From Pedococcus sp031456495 (GTDB taxonomy: Bacteria; Actinomycetota; Actinomycetes; Actinomycetales; Dermatophilaceae), in NCBI RefSeq assembly GCF_031456495.1, contig NZ_JAVDUW010000003.1, forward strand, positions 1 to 64,000: DNA of 64,000 nucleotides, read 5' to 3'. This document shows, one piece after another, positions 48,086 through 55,425 of the stretch. The stretch's first letter is position 1. The number at the start of each line of letters is the position of its first letter. The notes under the pieces are model-generated. The model was not told the DNA's origin. It was given only the letters and a program-made list of their open reading frames with translations, and searched no databases. A program made the position numbers and the translations under genes.

Positions 48086-49711
48086 GTGTCCGTTGACACC
48101 ACCTTCGCGCGCCTCGGCGTGCCCACCACGCTCGTCGACCTTCTCGCCGAGCGCGGCATCACCACCCCCACCCCGATCCAGGCCGCGACCCTCCCGGACT
48201 CGCTGGCCGGCCGCGACGTTCTCGGCCGAGGCCGCACCGGCTCCGGCAAGACGTACGCCTTCCTCCTGCCCCTGCTGACGCGGCTCGCGGCCAGTGGCAC
48301 AGCCCGCCGCCCCGGCCGTCCCCGCGCGCTGGTCCTGGCCCCGACCCGTGAGCTCGTGCTCCAGATCGAGGCCGCGATGGCCCCGATGGCCGACGCCCTC
48401 GGGCTGCGCAGCCAGACCGTCTTCGGCGGTGTCGGGCAGAACCCCCAGGTCCGCGGCCTCAAGGCCGGGGTCGACGTCGTCCTCGCCTGCCCCGGCCGGC
48501 TCGAGGACCTCATCGGCCAGGGGCACGTGAACCTCGACGCCGTCGAGGTCACCGTGCTGGACGAGGCCGACCACATGGCCGACCTCGGCTTCCTGCCCGC
48601 CGTGCGCCGGCTGCTCGACGCGACCCCCGCCGGCGGCCAGCGGCTGCTGTTCTCGGCGACCCTCGACAGCGGGGTCAACGTGCTGGTCAAGCGCTACCTC
48701 AGCTCGCCGGTCACGCACGAGGCCGACTCGGCGCAGTCGCCGGTCGCGCAGATGACGCACCACGTGTTCCACCTGCGCCCGGACGCCCACTTCCCGGTCC
48801 TGCTCGACCTCGCCGCGGCCCCGGGCCGCACGGTCGTCTTCACCCGCACCAAGCACCGCGCCAAGAAGCTGGCCCGCCAGCTCAACTCCTCGGGCGTCCC
48901 GGCGGTCGAGCTGCACGGCAACCTCGGCCAGAACGCCCGCACCCGCAACCTCGAGGCCTTCCACGACGGCAGCGCGACGACGCTGGTCGCGACCGACATC
49001 GCGGCCCGCGGCATCCACGTCGACGACGTCGGCCTCGTGATCCACGCCGACCCGCCGGTCGAGCACAAGGCGTACCTCCACCGCTCGGGCCGCACCGCCC
49101 GCGCCGGCTCCAGCGGCACCGTGGTCACGCTCATGACCGACGAGCAGGTCCGCGACGTGCGTGACCTGACCCGCAAGGCGGGCATCAACCCGACGACGAC
49201 CCGCGTGCACCTGGGTCACCCTCTGCTCGCCGAGGTGGCGCAGGGGGAGCGGACCTTCGCTGGCGCGTTCCAGCCGGCCGGTGGCTCGTCCTCCGGTGCG
49301 GGGTCGCAGGGCGGCGGTTCCTCGCAGCCCGGCACCGGCAGCCGACGCCCCGGCCGCGGTCGTGGGCGCGGTGGCGCGGCCGACGGCTCCGCATCGGGCG
49401 GCGGCTCGGGCCGTCCCGGGTCTGGTCGCACGGGCTCGGGCCGCTCCGGCTCCGCCGCGGGCGGCTCGGGTCGCGGTGGCGCGGGTCGTCCCGGCGGCAA
49501 GGCCGAGTCCGGTGCGGGCGCCCGGGGCGCCGGCGACGCCCGTGGCCGCGCAGGCGCGCGCCGCGGTGGGAGCCAGGGCTCCGGCACGGGGCGCACGTCC
49601 TCGGGCCGGTCGGCCGGCTCCACCACGGCGTACTCCACCTCGACCCCCGGCTCCGGTGGGGCCGCAGCCTTCTCGGCCGGCAGCCGCGCCGGGTCGCGCC
49701 GCGGTCGCTGA
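48086..49711 (+). CDS. DEAD-box RNA helicase with RGG-type C-terminal tail
   Basis: 541 aa. Helicase core motifs in order: Q motif (FARLG...TPTPIQ), GRTGSGKT (I), PTRELVLQ (Ia), DEAD within VLDEADHMADLG (II), FSATL (III), ATDIAARGIHV (V), HRSGRTARAG (VI). Residues about 390-541 are a low-complexity Gly/Ser/Arg tail with many RGG-like units, expected to bind RNA non-specifically. Likely role in RNA remodelling or cold adaptation. The GTG start has a GGAG site 10 nt upstream. Confidence 0.92.
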   Translation: MSVDTTFARLGVPTTLVDLLAERGITTPTPIQAATLPDSLAGRDVLGRGRTGSGKTYAFLLPLLTRLAASGTARRPGRPRALVLAPTRELVLQIEAAMAPMADALGLRSQTVFGGVGQNPQVRGLKAGVDVVLACPGRLEDLIGQGHVNLDAVEVTVLDEADHMADLGFLPAVRRLLDATPAGGQRLLFSATLDSGVNVLVKRYLSSPVTHEADSAQSPVAQMTHHVFHLRPDAHFPVLLDLAAAPGRTVVFTRTKHRAKKLARQLNSSGVPAVELHGNLGQNARTRNLEAFHDGSATTLVATDIAARGIHVDDVGLVIHADPPVEHKAYLHRSGRTARAGSSGTVVTLMTDEQVRDVRDLTRKAGINPTTTRVHLGHPLLAEVAQGERTFAGAFQPAGGSSSGAGSQGGGSSQPGTGSRRPGRGRGRGGAADGSASGGGSGRPGSGRTGSGRSGSAAGGSGRGGAGRPGGKAESGAGARGAGDARGRAGARRGGSQGSGTGRTSSGRSAGSTTAYSTSTPGSGGAAAFSAGSRAGSRRGR

Positions 49712-49734
49712 CCGACCCCACGCCTCTCGCTGTC

Positions 49735-49814
49735 GCGCCGAAGTCTGGGACTTCGGGGCACAAGCGGGGTCGAAGCGCCGAAGTCTGGGACTTCGGCGCA
49801 GCAGCGGGGTCGGT
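49735..49814. repeat. two tandem 40-bp units each forming a hairpin
   Basis: Units 49735-49774 and 49775-49814 differ at only a few positions. Each folds around CCGAAGTC-TGG-GACTTCGG; the second stem extends to 11 bp (GCGCCGAAGTC with GACTTCGGCGC, 3-nt loop). They lie just after the helicase gene and may terminate its transcript. Confidence 0.85.
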
Positions 49815-49857
49815 GACCCTGCGAGCCGACCGGTGCCGGGGGACAACCCGGCGCCGG

Positions 49858-49863
49858 TAGCCT
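49858..49863 (+). promoter_or_regulatory. -10 element (TAGCCT) for leaderless glxK
   Basis: TAGCCT ends 6 nt before the GTG at 49870. Confidence 0.55.
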
Positions 49864-49869
49864 CGTCGC

Positions 49870-51036
49870 GTGCACGTCGTCATCGCCCCTGACTGCTTCA
49901 CCGGCACGCTGACCGCCCAGCAGGCGGCGGAGGCCATGGCCCAGGGCTGGCGCGAGTCCGCGCCCCACGACCTGCTGACCCTGGTCCCGCTGTCCGACGG
50001 CGGCCCTGGCTTCATCGATGTCCTCGCCAGCGCGCGCCCGGAGGCCGAGACGGTCGTCGTGACGGTGGCCGACCCGCTGGGCCGTGAGGTCCCCGCGGGC
50101 GTGCTGCTGGTCGACACCGACGGCGGCCGCACGGCATACCTCGAGTCCGCGCAGGCCGCCGGCCTGCACCTGCTGGCCGCCGACGAGCGCAACCCGGCCG
50201 TCACGAGCACCTGGGGCGTCGGGCAGCTGCTCGACGCCGCGCTCGAGGCCGGTGCCACCCGCATCGTCGTCGGCCTCGGCGGCAGCGGCACCAACGACGC
50301 CGGCGCCGGCATGCTGGCGGCCCTCGGCATCGGGGCGGCCGAGGAGCTCGCCCGGGGCGGCCTGGCGCTCGCCGAGATCGGCGACGACGCGCTCGGCGGC
50401 CTCGACGCGGCCCGCAGCCGGTTCGCGGGCGTGGAGCTGGTGCTCGCCAGCGACGTGGAGTCGCCCCTGCTCGGCCTGCAGGGCGCCTCGGCGGTCTTCG
50501 GCCCGCAGAAGGGCGCCTCGCCCGAGCTGGCACAGGCCCTCGAGGGGGCGCTCGGCCGGTTCGTCGAGGTGGTGCGCCGCACCGTGCCCGAGCAGACCGA
50601 CCTGCTCAGCGGGAAGCCGCGGCGCCTCGACAAGGAGCCCGGCGCAGGGGCGGCCGGCGGGCTGGGCTACGGGCTCTACCTGCTCGGGGCCACCCGCGTC
50701 AGCGGTGTCGCCGAGGTGCTGCAGGCCGTTGGCCTGCGTGACCTGCTCGCCGCCGCCGACCTCGTCGTGACGGGGGAGGGCAGCTTCGACTGGCAGAGCC
50801 TGCAGGGCAAGGTCGTGGCCGGCGTGGCCGGCCTCGCCCTCGAGACCGCGACCCCGAGCGTGGTCCTGGCGGGACAGACCCTCGTGGGGCGCCGCGAGGC
50901 GATGACGCTCGGGCTCTCCGGGACGTATGCCGTGGCCGAGACGGCCGAGCAGGTGGAGGCCGCCATGGCCGACCCCGTGGGCACGCTCGCCCGGCGCGCG
51001 GCCCGGGTGGCGGCCACCTGGTCACCCCAGCGCTGA
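49870..51036 (+). CDS. glxK: glycerate kinase
   Basis: 388-aa glycerate kinase of the GarK/GlxK type, phosphorylating glycerate with ATP. It starts directly with the family motif VIAPDCFTGTLTAQQAAEAMAQGW, and has VPLSDGGPGFIDVL, GLGGSGTNDAGAGML and VTGEGSFDWQSLQGK. The gene has the same neighbourhood (glycerate kinase, Fe-S carrier, adenosine kinase) in mycobacteria. Confidence 0.93.
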   Translation: MHVVIAPDCFTGTLTAQQAAEAMAQGWRESAPHDLLTLVPLSDGGPGFIDVLASARPEAETVVVTVADPLGREVPAGVLLVDTDGGRTAYLESAQAAGLHLLAADERNPAVTSTWGVGQLLDAALEAGATRIVVGLGGSGTNDAGAGMLAALGIGAAEELARGGLALAEIGDDALGGLDAARSRFAGVELVLASDVESPLLGLQGASAVFGPQKGASPELAQALEGALGRFVEVVRRTVPEQTDLLSGKPRRLDKEPGAGAAGGLGYGLYLLGATRVSGVAEVLQAVGLRDLLAAADLVVTGEGSFDWQSLQGKVVAGVAGLALETATPSVVLAGQTLVGRREAMTLGLSGTYAVAETAEQVEAAMADPVGTLARRAARVAATWSPQR

Positions 51037-51044
51037 GGACGACG

Positions 51045-51050
51045 TACAGT
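51045..51050 (+). promoter_or_regulatory. -10 element (TACAGT) for the erpA-like gene
   Basis: TACAGT would start RNA near 51057, giving a leader of about 75 nt before the ATG at 51132. Confidence 0.4.
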
Positions 51051-51131
51051 GGATGGGGTGCGGGAACAATCCGCACCGACCGTGGGTTGGCCCCAGTGGC
51101 CCACCTCCACCGACATGAAGGACGCATCACC

Positions 51132-51512
51132 ATGAGTGTTCAGGACCAGACCGCTCCGGCCGCGACCGAGACTCCCGCCGAGGCCACGCACGGCGTGCTG
51201 CTGACCGATGTCGCCGCGGGCAAGGTCAAGTCCCTGCTCGAGCAGGAGGGTCGCGACGACCTGCGCCTGCGCGTGGGCGTGCAGCCCGGTGGCTGCTCCG
51301 GCCTCATCTACCAGCTCTACTTCGACGAGCGCACCCTCGACGGTGACCTCGTGCGCGACTTCGGCGGCGTCGAGGTCGTGGTCGACCGGATGAGCTCCCC
51401 GTACCTCGAGGGCGCGACGATCGACTTCGCCGACACCATCGAGAAGCAGGGCTTCACCATCGACAACCCCAACGCGGGCAGCTCGTGCGCCTGCGGTGAC
51501 AGCTTCAGCTGA
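51132..51512 (+). CDS. erpA: A-type iron-sulfur carrier protein (ErpA/IscA-like)
   Basis: 126 aa. The three cluster-binding cysteines are in GGCSG (about residue 55) and the C-terminal SCACGDSF. The HesB/IscA fold covers residues about 20-126. It should deliver Fe-S clusters, for example to LipA and NadA encoded in this window (inference). AAGGA lies 10 nt before the ATG. Confidence 0.92.
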   Translation: MSVQDQTAPAATETPAEATHGVLLTDVAAGKVKSLLEQEGRDDLRLRVGVQPGGCSGLIYQLYFDERTLDGDLVRDFGGVEVVVDRMSSPYLEGATIDFADTIEKQGFTIDNPNAGSSCACGDSFS

Positions 51513-51547
51513 GCCGACCTGACCCGGGCCCCCCGGGTCGGCCGTCG

Positions 51548-51583
51548 CGAAGGGCCCCGCACCAGCTGGTGCGGGGCCCTTCG
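51548..51583. terminator. bidirectional terminator after erpA-like gene
   Basis: Near-perfect palindrome (51548-51565 with 51566-51583; central AGCT as loop), A and T residues at the base, between convergent genes. Confidence 0.9.
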
Positions 51584-51603
51584 TCGTGCCCGGGGCGGGC
51601 TGG

Positions 51604-52134
51604 TCAGGCGGGCACCGCGCCGGAGCGGCGGTGCAGCAGCGGCCGCCACGGCCCCGCGGCGAGGACGAAGACGACCAGGGCGACCAGGAGCACCGACAGG
51701 GGGAGCACCCCCGCCATCGCCACGGGGTCGCCCGCGGCGCCGAACTCGGCGGTGGCCTCCGACACGAGGGGCGGGACCGACCCGGTGACGGGCCGCCCGG
51801 TCACCCCGCTGGCACGCACGCCCTCGACGAAGCCGAGGACCGAGAACGTCCACAGCAGCTGGAGCACCACCCACGTGGCCAGCGCGACGTACCCGCCGAA
51901 CGCCCACCGGGGCCGGTCCCGGTAGGTCTCGGCCACGGCATACGCCATCGCCCTCGGCGACCCGATCGCGAGCAGCGCCCGCGTCGTGCCCTCGCGCCCG
52001 GCGGCCTCGTCGAGGTTGGCGCGCAGCTCGGTGCGCAGCTCCTTGCGCCGGCGGCCGGGCACCCCGCGGAAGTCCATCCAGAAGTCGTAGCGGGCCACGG
52101 CCCCCGCGATGCGGGAACGGTCGACGATGTTCAT
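51604..52134 (-). CDS. hypothetical membrane protein coupled to padR
   Basis: 176-aa protein: a cytoplasmic helical N-terminus (about residues 1-70) with a conserved-looking GRRRKELRTELRANLDEA segment, then transmembrane segments near 75-98 and 142-165. It resembles the DUF1700/DUF1707-type membrane partners often encoded next to PadR regulators. Its ATG overlaps the padR stop by 4 nt, so the pair is translated together. Function unknown. Confidence 0.75.
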   Translation of the reverse strand: MNIVDRSRIAGAVARYDFWMDFRGVPGRRRKELRTELRANLDEAAGREGTTRALLAIGSPRAMAYAVAETYRDRPRWAFGGYVALATWVVLQLLWTFSVLGFVEGVRASGVTGRPVTGSVPPLVSEATAEFGAAGDPVAMAGVLPLSVLLVALVVFVLAAGPWRPLLHRRSGAVPA

Positions 52135-52481
52135 GCGGTCTCCCCCTCGGTGACGGGCGGTGCGGCGCCCGTGACGGTGTCGACGGCCGCGACGAGCGAC
52201 CGCCAGGCCCGGCCGCGTGCGGCCAGCTCGGCCACTCCCGCCGGGGTCGTGCGGTAGTACTTGCGCGCCGGGCCCGAGGCCGACGGCTCCAGGCGGGACT
52301 CCAGGAGGCCGGCCGACTCCAGTCGGCTCAGGGCCGGGTAGACCGTCCCCTCGGCGAGGTCCTCGAACCCCGCGGCCTTGAGCCGGGTGACGATGCCGTA
52401 GCCGTACCCCGCCTCCTCCCGCAGCACGCTCAGCAGGAGCAGCGCGAGCACTCCCTTGAGCATCTGCGGGTCGTGGGTCAT
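52131..52481 (-). CDS. PadR family transcriptional regulator (short form)
   Basis: 116 aa, essentially the winged-helix domain plus one helix. Motifs: MLKGVLALLLLSVLREEAGYGYGIVTRL, EGTVYPALSRLESAGLL and KYYRTTPAG. Directly upstream is a 23-bp inverted repeat next to a leaderless-type -10, consistent with autorepression of the padR-membrane protein operon. Confidence 0.92.
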   Translation of the reverse strand: MTHDPQMLKGVLALLLLSVLREEAGYGYGIVTRLKAAGFEDLAEGTVYPALSRLESAGLLESRLEPSASGPARKYYRTTPAGVAELAARGRAWRSLVAAVDTVTGAAPPVTEGETA

Positions 52482-52487
52482 GGAGAA

Positions 52488-52493
52488 AAGGTA
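52488..52493 (-). promoter_or_regulatory. -10 element (TACCTT) for leaderless padR
   Basis: On the minus strand GGCATACCTT: the hexamer ends 6 nt before the ATG at 52481 and overlaps a GGCATAC heptamer (preceded by T, not C). An inverted repeat abuts it upstream. Confidence 0.6.
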
Positions 52494-52498
52494 TGCCA

Positions 52499-52521
52499 GG
52501 TACCTGGCTTTGCCAAGTACC
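52499..52521 (-). promoter_or_regulatory. PadR operator (inverted repeat)
   Basis: GGTACCTGGC, TTT, GCCAAGTACC: a 23-bp inverted repeat with one mismatch, with the perfect palindrome GCCAGGTACCTGGC overlapping at 52495-52508. It lies immediately upstream of the padR -10, where bound repressor would block RNA polymerase. Confidence 0.7.
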
Positions 52522-52597
52522 TCGAGCGCCGTGCCCGCAGGGGAGGGCTGCTGGGCGACGAGGAGCCCGCAGGCCGGGGCTGGTGGACCCGCGGCTG

Positions 52598-53410
52598 CTA
52601 GCGGTACTCGGGGTTGGGGGAGTCGAACCGGTCGCCGGCGTCCCACGCCACCCGCTGGTTGCCGCCGACGGGGAAGCCGCCCGCCACCGTGAACATCGCC
52701 GCAAGGTGCATGAGGTTGAACGTCATGAACGTGGTGTTCCGCCGGGTGAACTCGTTCTCGGGGCCGCCGCTGCCCTCGTCGAGGTACGACGGCCCGGGCC
52801 CGGCCTCGCCGATCCAGCCCGCGTCCGCGCCCGGTGGGATGGTGAACCCGACGTGCTGCAGGCTGTAGAGGATGTTCGAGGCGCAGTGCTTGATGCCGTC
52901 CTCGTTGCCCGTGATGATCGCGCCGCCGACCTTGCCGTAGTAGACGTACTGCCCGGCCGCGTTGGTCATCGACGAGCCGCCGTACAGCCGCTCGATGACG
53001 CGCTTGGTGACGCTGGAGTTGTCACCCAGCCAGATCGGGCCGGCGACCACGAGGATGTCCGACTCGAGGATCTCGGCGAAGATCGTCGGCCACTCGTCGC
53101 GGTCCCAGCCGTGCTCGGTCATGTCGACGTAGACGCCTGTGGCGATGTCGTGGTCGACGGCGCGGAACTCGCGGACGTCGACCCCGTGGTCGCGCATGAT
53201 CCCGGCGCTGACGTCGATGAGCCCCTGGGTGTGGCTGCGCTCGGGGGAGCGCTTCAGCGTGCAGTTGACGAACGTCGCCCGCAGCCCCCCGAAGTCCAGG
53301 GCCCGCATCGCCTCGGTCGCCGTCTGCGTGCCCGTCGCCGTCTGGGCCCCCGTCGCCGCCCCCGGCTCCGTGCCCACCTGTGTCCCCGTCCCTGCCCCCG
53401 TGTCGGTCAT
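52598..53410 (-). CDS. flavodoxin-fold NAD(P)H-dependent oxidoreductase
   Basis: 270 aa. After a low-complexity Gly/Thr/Ala/Gln N-terminus of about 35 residues, a flavodoxin-like fold begins with the FMN-phosphate loop TFVNCTLKRSPERSHT, followed by ILVVAGPIWLGDNSSVTKRVIERL and GKVGGAIITGNEDG. Probably an FMN-dependent reductase of quinones or metals; substrate unknown. The repetitive N-terminus suggests a start at Met35 (MRALDFGGLRA) is also plausible. Confidence 0.8.
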   Translation of the reverse strand: MTDTGAGTGTQVGTEPGAATGAQTATGTQTATEAMRALDFGGLRATFVNCTLKRSPERSHTQGLIDVSAGIMRDHGVDVREFRAVDHDIATGVYVDMTEHGWDRDEWPTIFAEILESDILVVAGPIWLGDNSSVTKRVIERLYGGSSMTNAAGQYVYYGKVGGAIITGNEDGIKHCASNILYSLQHVGFTIPPGADAGWIGEAGPGPSYLDEGSGGPENEFTRRNTTFMTFNLMHLAAMFTVAGGFPVGGNQRVAWDAGDRFDSPNPEYR

Positions 53411-53456
53411 GGACCGAACTGTCCACCGCGGCGCTGCCGACCGCAACGGCAACGGG

Positions 53457-53462
53457 TAGGTT
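53457..53462 (+). promoter_or_regulatory. -10 element (TAGGTT) for leaderless adoK
   Basis: TAGGTT ends 6 nt before the GTG at 53469. Confidence 0.55.
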
Positions 53463-53468
53463 TCCGGT

Positions 53469-54455
53469 GTGCGTATAGCCGTCACCGGGTCCATTGCCAC
53501 CGACCACCTCATGACCTTCAAGGGGAGGTTCCGCGACTCCCTCGTGGTCGAGCAGCTCGACAAGGTCTCGCTGTCCTTCCTGGCCGACGACCTCGAGGTC
53601 CGCCGCGGGGGAGTGGCCGCCAACATCGCCTTCGGCATGGCGAACCTGGGCCAGCGGCCGATCCTCGTCGGCGCCGTCGGCGAGGACTTCGCCGACTACC
53701 GCAGCTGGCTGGAGCGCCACGGCGTGGACTGCGCGTCCGTGCACGTCTCGGAGTCCCGGCACACGGCCCGGTTCGTGTGCACCACCGACGAGGACATGGC
53801 CCAGATCGCCACCTTCTACGCCGGCGCCATGAGCGAGGCGCGGGCGATCGAGCTCGGCCCCATCGCCGAGCGCGTCGGCGGCCTCGACCTCGTCGTCGTC
53901 GGGGCCAACGACCCCGAGGCGATGCTGCGGCACACGCGGGAGTGCCGCTCGCGGGGCATCCCGTTCGCCGCCGACCCGAGCCAGCAGCTCGCGTTCGCCG
54001 ACGGGGAGACGATCCGCCAGCTCATCGACGGCGCCGACTACCTGCTCACCAACGAGTACGAGGCCGCCCTCACCGAGCAGAAGACCGGCTGGTCCTCCGA
54101 GGAGATCGCGGCTCGGGTCAACACGCGGGTCGTCACCAAGGGCAAGGACGGCGTGACCATCGAGGGCAAGGGCGAGGACCCGGTCCACGTCTCGGTCGCC
54201 CGCGAGGTGCGCCGTGCCGACCCGACCGGTGTCGGCGACGCGTTCCGCGCCGGGTTCCTCACCGGCCTGGCCGCCGACCTCGGCCTGCGCCACGCCGCGG
54301 AGCTGGGCTCGATGCTGGCGACCTACGTCATCGAGACCGTGGGGACGCAGGAGTACACCCTCGGCAAGTCCACGTTCCTCGCCCGGCTCGCCGAGGCGTA
54401 CGGCCAGGACTCCGCCGACGCGATCGAGCCGCACATCGCCTGCGTGGCCCCCTGA
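53469..54455 (+). CDS. adoK: PfkB family carbohydrate kinase, probable adenosine kinase
   Basis: 328 aa ribokinase-fold kinase. It shows the N-terminal GSIATDHLMTFKGRF, the GGVAANIAFGMANLG motif and the C-terminal anion hole and catalytic base DPTGVGDAFRAGF. Mycobacterial AdoK (Rv2202c) is the closest kind I recognise, and it also lies near ctaC and the Fe-S carrier, so adenosine is the likely substrate (purine salvage). Followed 3 nt later by aat. Confidence 0.8.
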   Translation: MRIAVTGSIATDHLMTFKGRFRDSLVVEQLDKVSLSFLADDLEVRRGGVAANIAFGMANLGQRPILVGAVGEDFADYRSWLERHGVDCASVHVSESRHTARFVCTTDEDMAQIATFYAGAMSEARAIELGPIAERVGGLDLVVVGANDPEAMLRHTRECRSRGIPFAADPSQQLAFADGETIRQLIDGADYLLTNEYEAALTEQKTGWSSEEIAARVNTRVVTKGKDGVTIEGKGEDPVHVSVAREVRRADPTGVGDAFRAGFLTGLAADLGLRHAAELGSMLATYVIETVGTQEYTLGKSTFLARLAEAYGQDSADAIEPHIACVAP

Positions 54456-54458
54456 CCG

Positions 54459-55148
54459 GTGGTCGCCCCCGAGCCCGTCGAGCCCCTGCCGAGCGGCTGG
54501 GTCTTCGACCTGTCCGGGGTCGACGAGGGGGAGGACCTGGTCGCCGTCGGCGGTGACCTGCGCGCCGGGACGATCCTCGAGGCGTACCGCACGGGCGTCT
54601 TCCCCATGGGCCTCGGCGACCACGGCGCCCGGCCGATCGGGTGGTGGTCACCGGACCCGCGCGGGGTCCTGCTCCCCGGCGGGGTGCACGCCAGCCGGTC
54701 GCTGCGGCGGTCGCTGCGACGGTTCGAGATCCGGGTCGACACCGCGTTCCGCGAGGTCGTGGCCGCGTGCGCGGACCCCTCCCGCGACGGCCGGTGGATC
54801 ACCACCGAGATCGCCGACGCGTACATCCAGCTGCACGCCCTCGGCTGGGCGCACAGCATCGAGACGTGGCAGGACGGCGAGCTCGTCGGTGGCCTCTACG
54901 GCCTGTGCGTCGGCGGCCTGTTCGCGGGTGAGTCGATGTTCCACCACGTCACCGACGCCTCCAAGGCCGCCGTCGTCGCGATGGCCGGCCACGTCTTCGC
55001 CGACGGCGACCCCCGCCGCATCATCGACGTGCAGTGGGCCACAGACCACCTGCGCACCCTGGGCATCGTGAGCATCCCGCGCAGGGAGTACCTGCGCCGG
55101 CTCTCCCACGCGATCGACCTCGAGCCGCCCGCCTTCGCGGTCAGCTGA
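54459..55148 (+). CDS. aat: leucyl/phenylalanyl-tRNA--protein transferase
   Basis: 229 aa; adds Leu or Phe to N-terminal Arg/Lys of proteins for N-end-rule degradation. Family motifs: GLLAVGGDL-like DLVAVGGDL, YRTGVFPMG, WWSPDPRGVLLPGG, WITTEIADAYIQLHALGWAHSIETW and GGLFAGESMFHHVTDASK. The GTG start is 3 nt after adoK. The 3' end overlaps the convergent TusA-like gene by 8 nt. Confidence 0.93.
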   Translation: MVAPEPVEPLPSGWVFDLSGVDEGEDLVAVGGDLRAGTILEAYRTGVFPMGLGDHGARPIGWWSPDPRGVLLPGGVHASRSLRRSLRRFEIRVDTAFREVVAACADPSRDGRWITTEIADAYIQLHALGWAHSIETWQDGELVGGLYGLCVGGLFAGESMFHHVTDASKAAVVAMAGHVFADGDPRRIIDVQWATDHLRTLGIVSIPRREYLRRLSHAIDLEPPAFAVS

Positions 55149-55425
55149 CCGGGGTCGCCGGCCCCCCGAGCCGGACGCGGTATGCCGTGTGCCCGCCGCA
55201 GTCCCGCGCCTCCACGAACGTGTGGCCACGCATCCGGCACCACGCGGGGACGTCCGTCGCCGCGGCCGGGTCGGTGGACCACACCTCCAGCTCGGTCCCG
55301 GGCGGGGCGTCGCGGGCCCGCTGCGCCAGCCGAATGACCGGCAGCGGGCAGCGCAGGCCGCGCGCGTCGACGACGTCCTCGGCGCTCACAGCGTCGTCCG
55401 TGTCCACAGCGTCGTCCCCGCTCAC
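55141..55425 (-). CDS. TusA/SirA family sulfur carrier-like protein
   Basis: 94 aa. The TusA signature CPLPVIRLAQRA (cysteine about residue 26) follows an acidic, repetitive N-terminus. TusA proteins accept persulfide sulfur from cysteine desulfurases. The GTG at 55425 overlaps the stop of the upstream NifS-like gene by 4 nt, so the two are translationally coupled; a GTG at 55389 would trim the repetitive N-terminus. Additional cysteines occur in the middle (PAWCRMRGH, ARDCGG). Confidence 0.85.
   Translation of the reverse strand: MSGDDAVDTDDAVSAEDVVDARGLRCPLPVIRLAQRARDAPPGTELEVWSTDPAAATDVPAWCRMRGHTFVEARDCGGHTAYRVRLGGPATPVS

Noticed and set aside
45178..48690. 1170-aa minus-strand frame joining nadA to upstream sequence
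   Set aside because: Only the nadA part has family similarity; the extension is antisense to the esterase and helicase genes, and the GTG at 46374 fits both the family and the -10.
49735..49814. CRISPR-like array
   Set aside because: Only two directly abutting units, no spacers and no cas genes.
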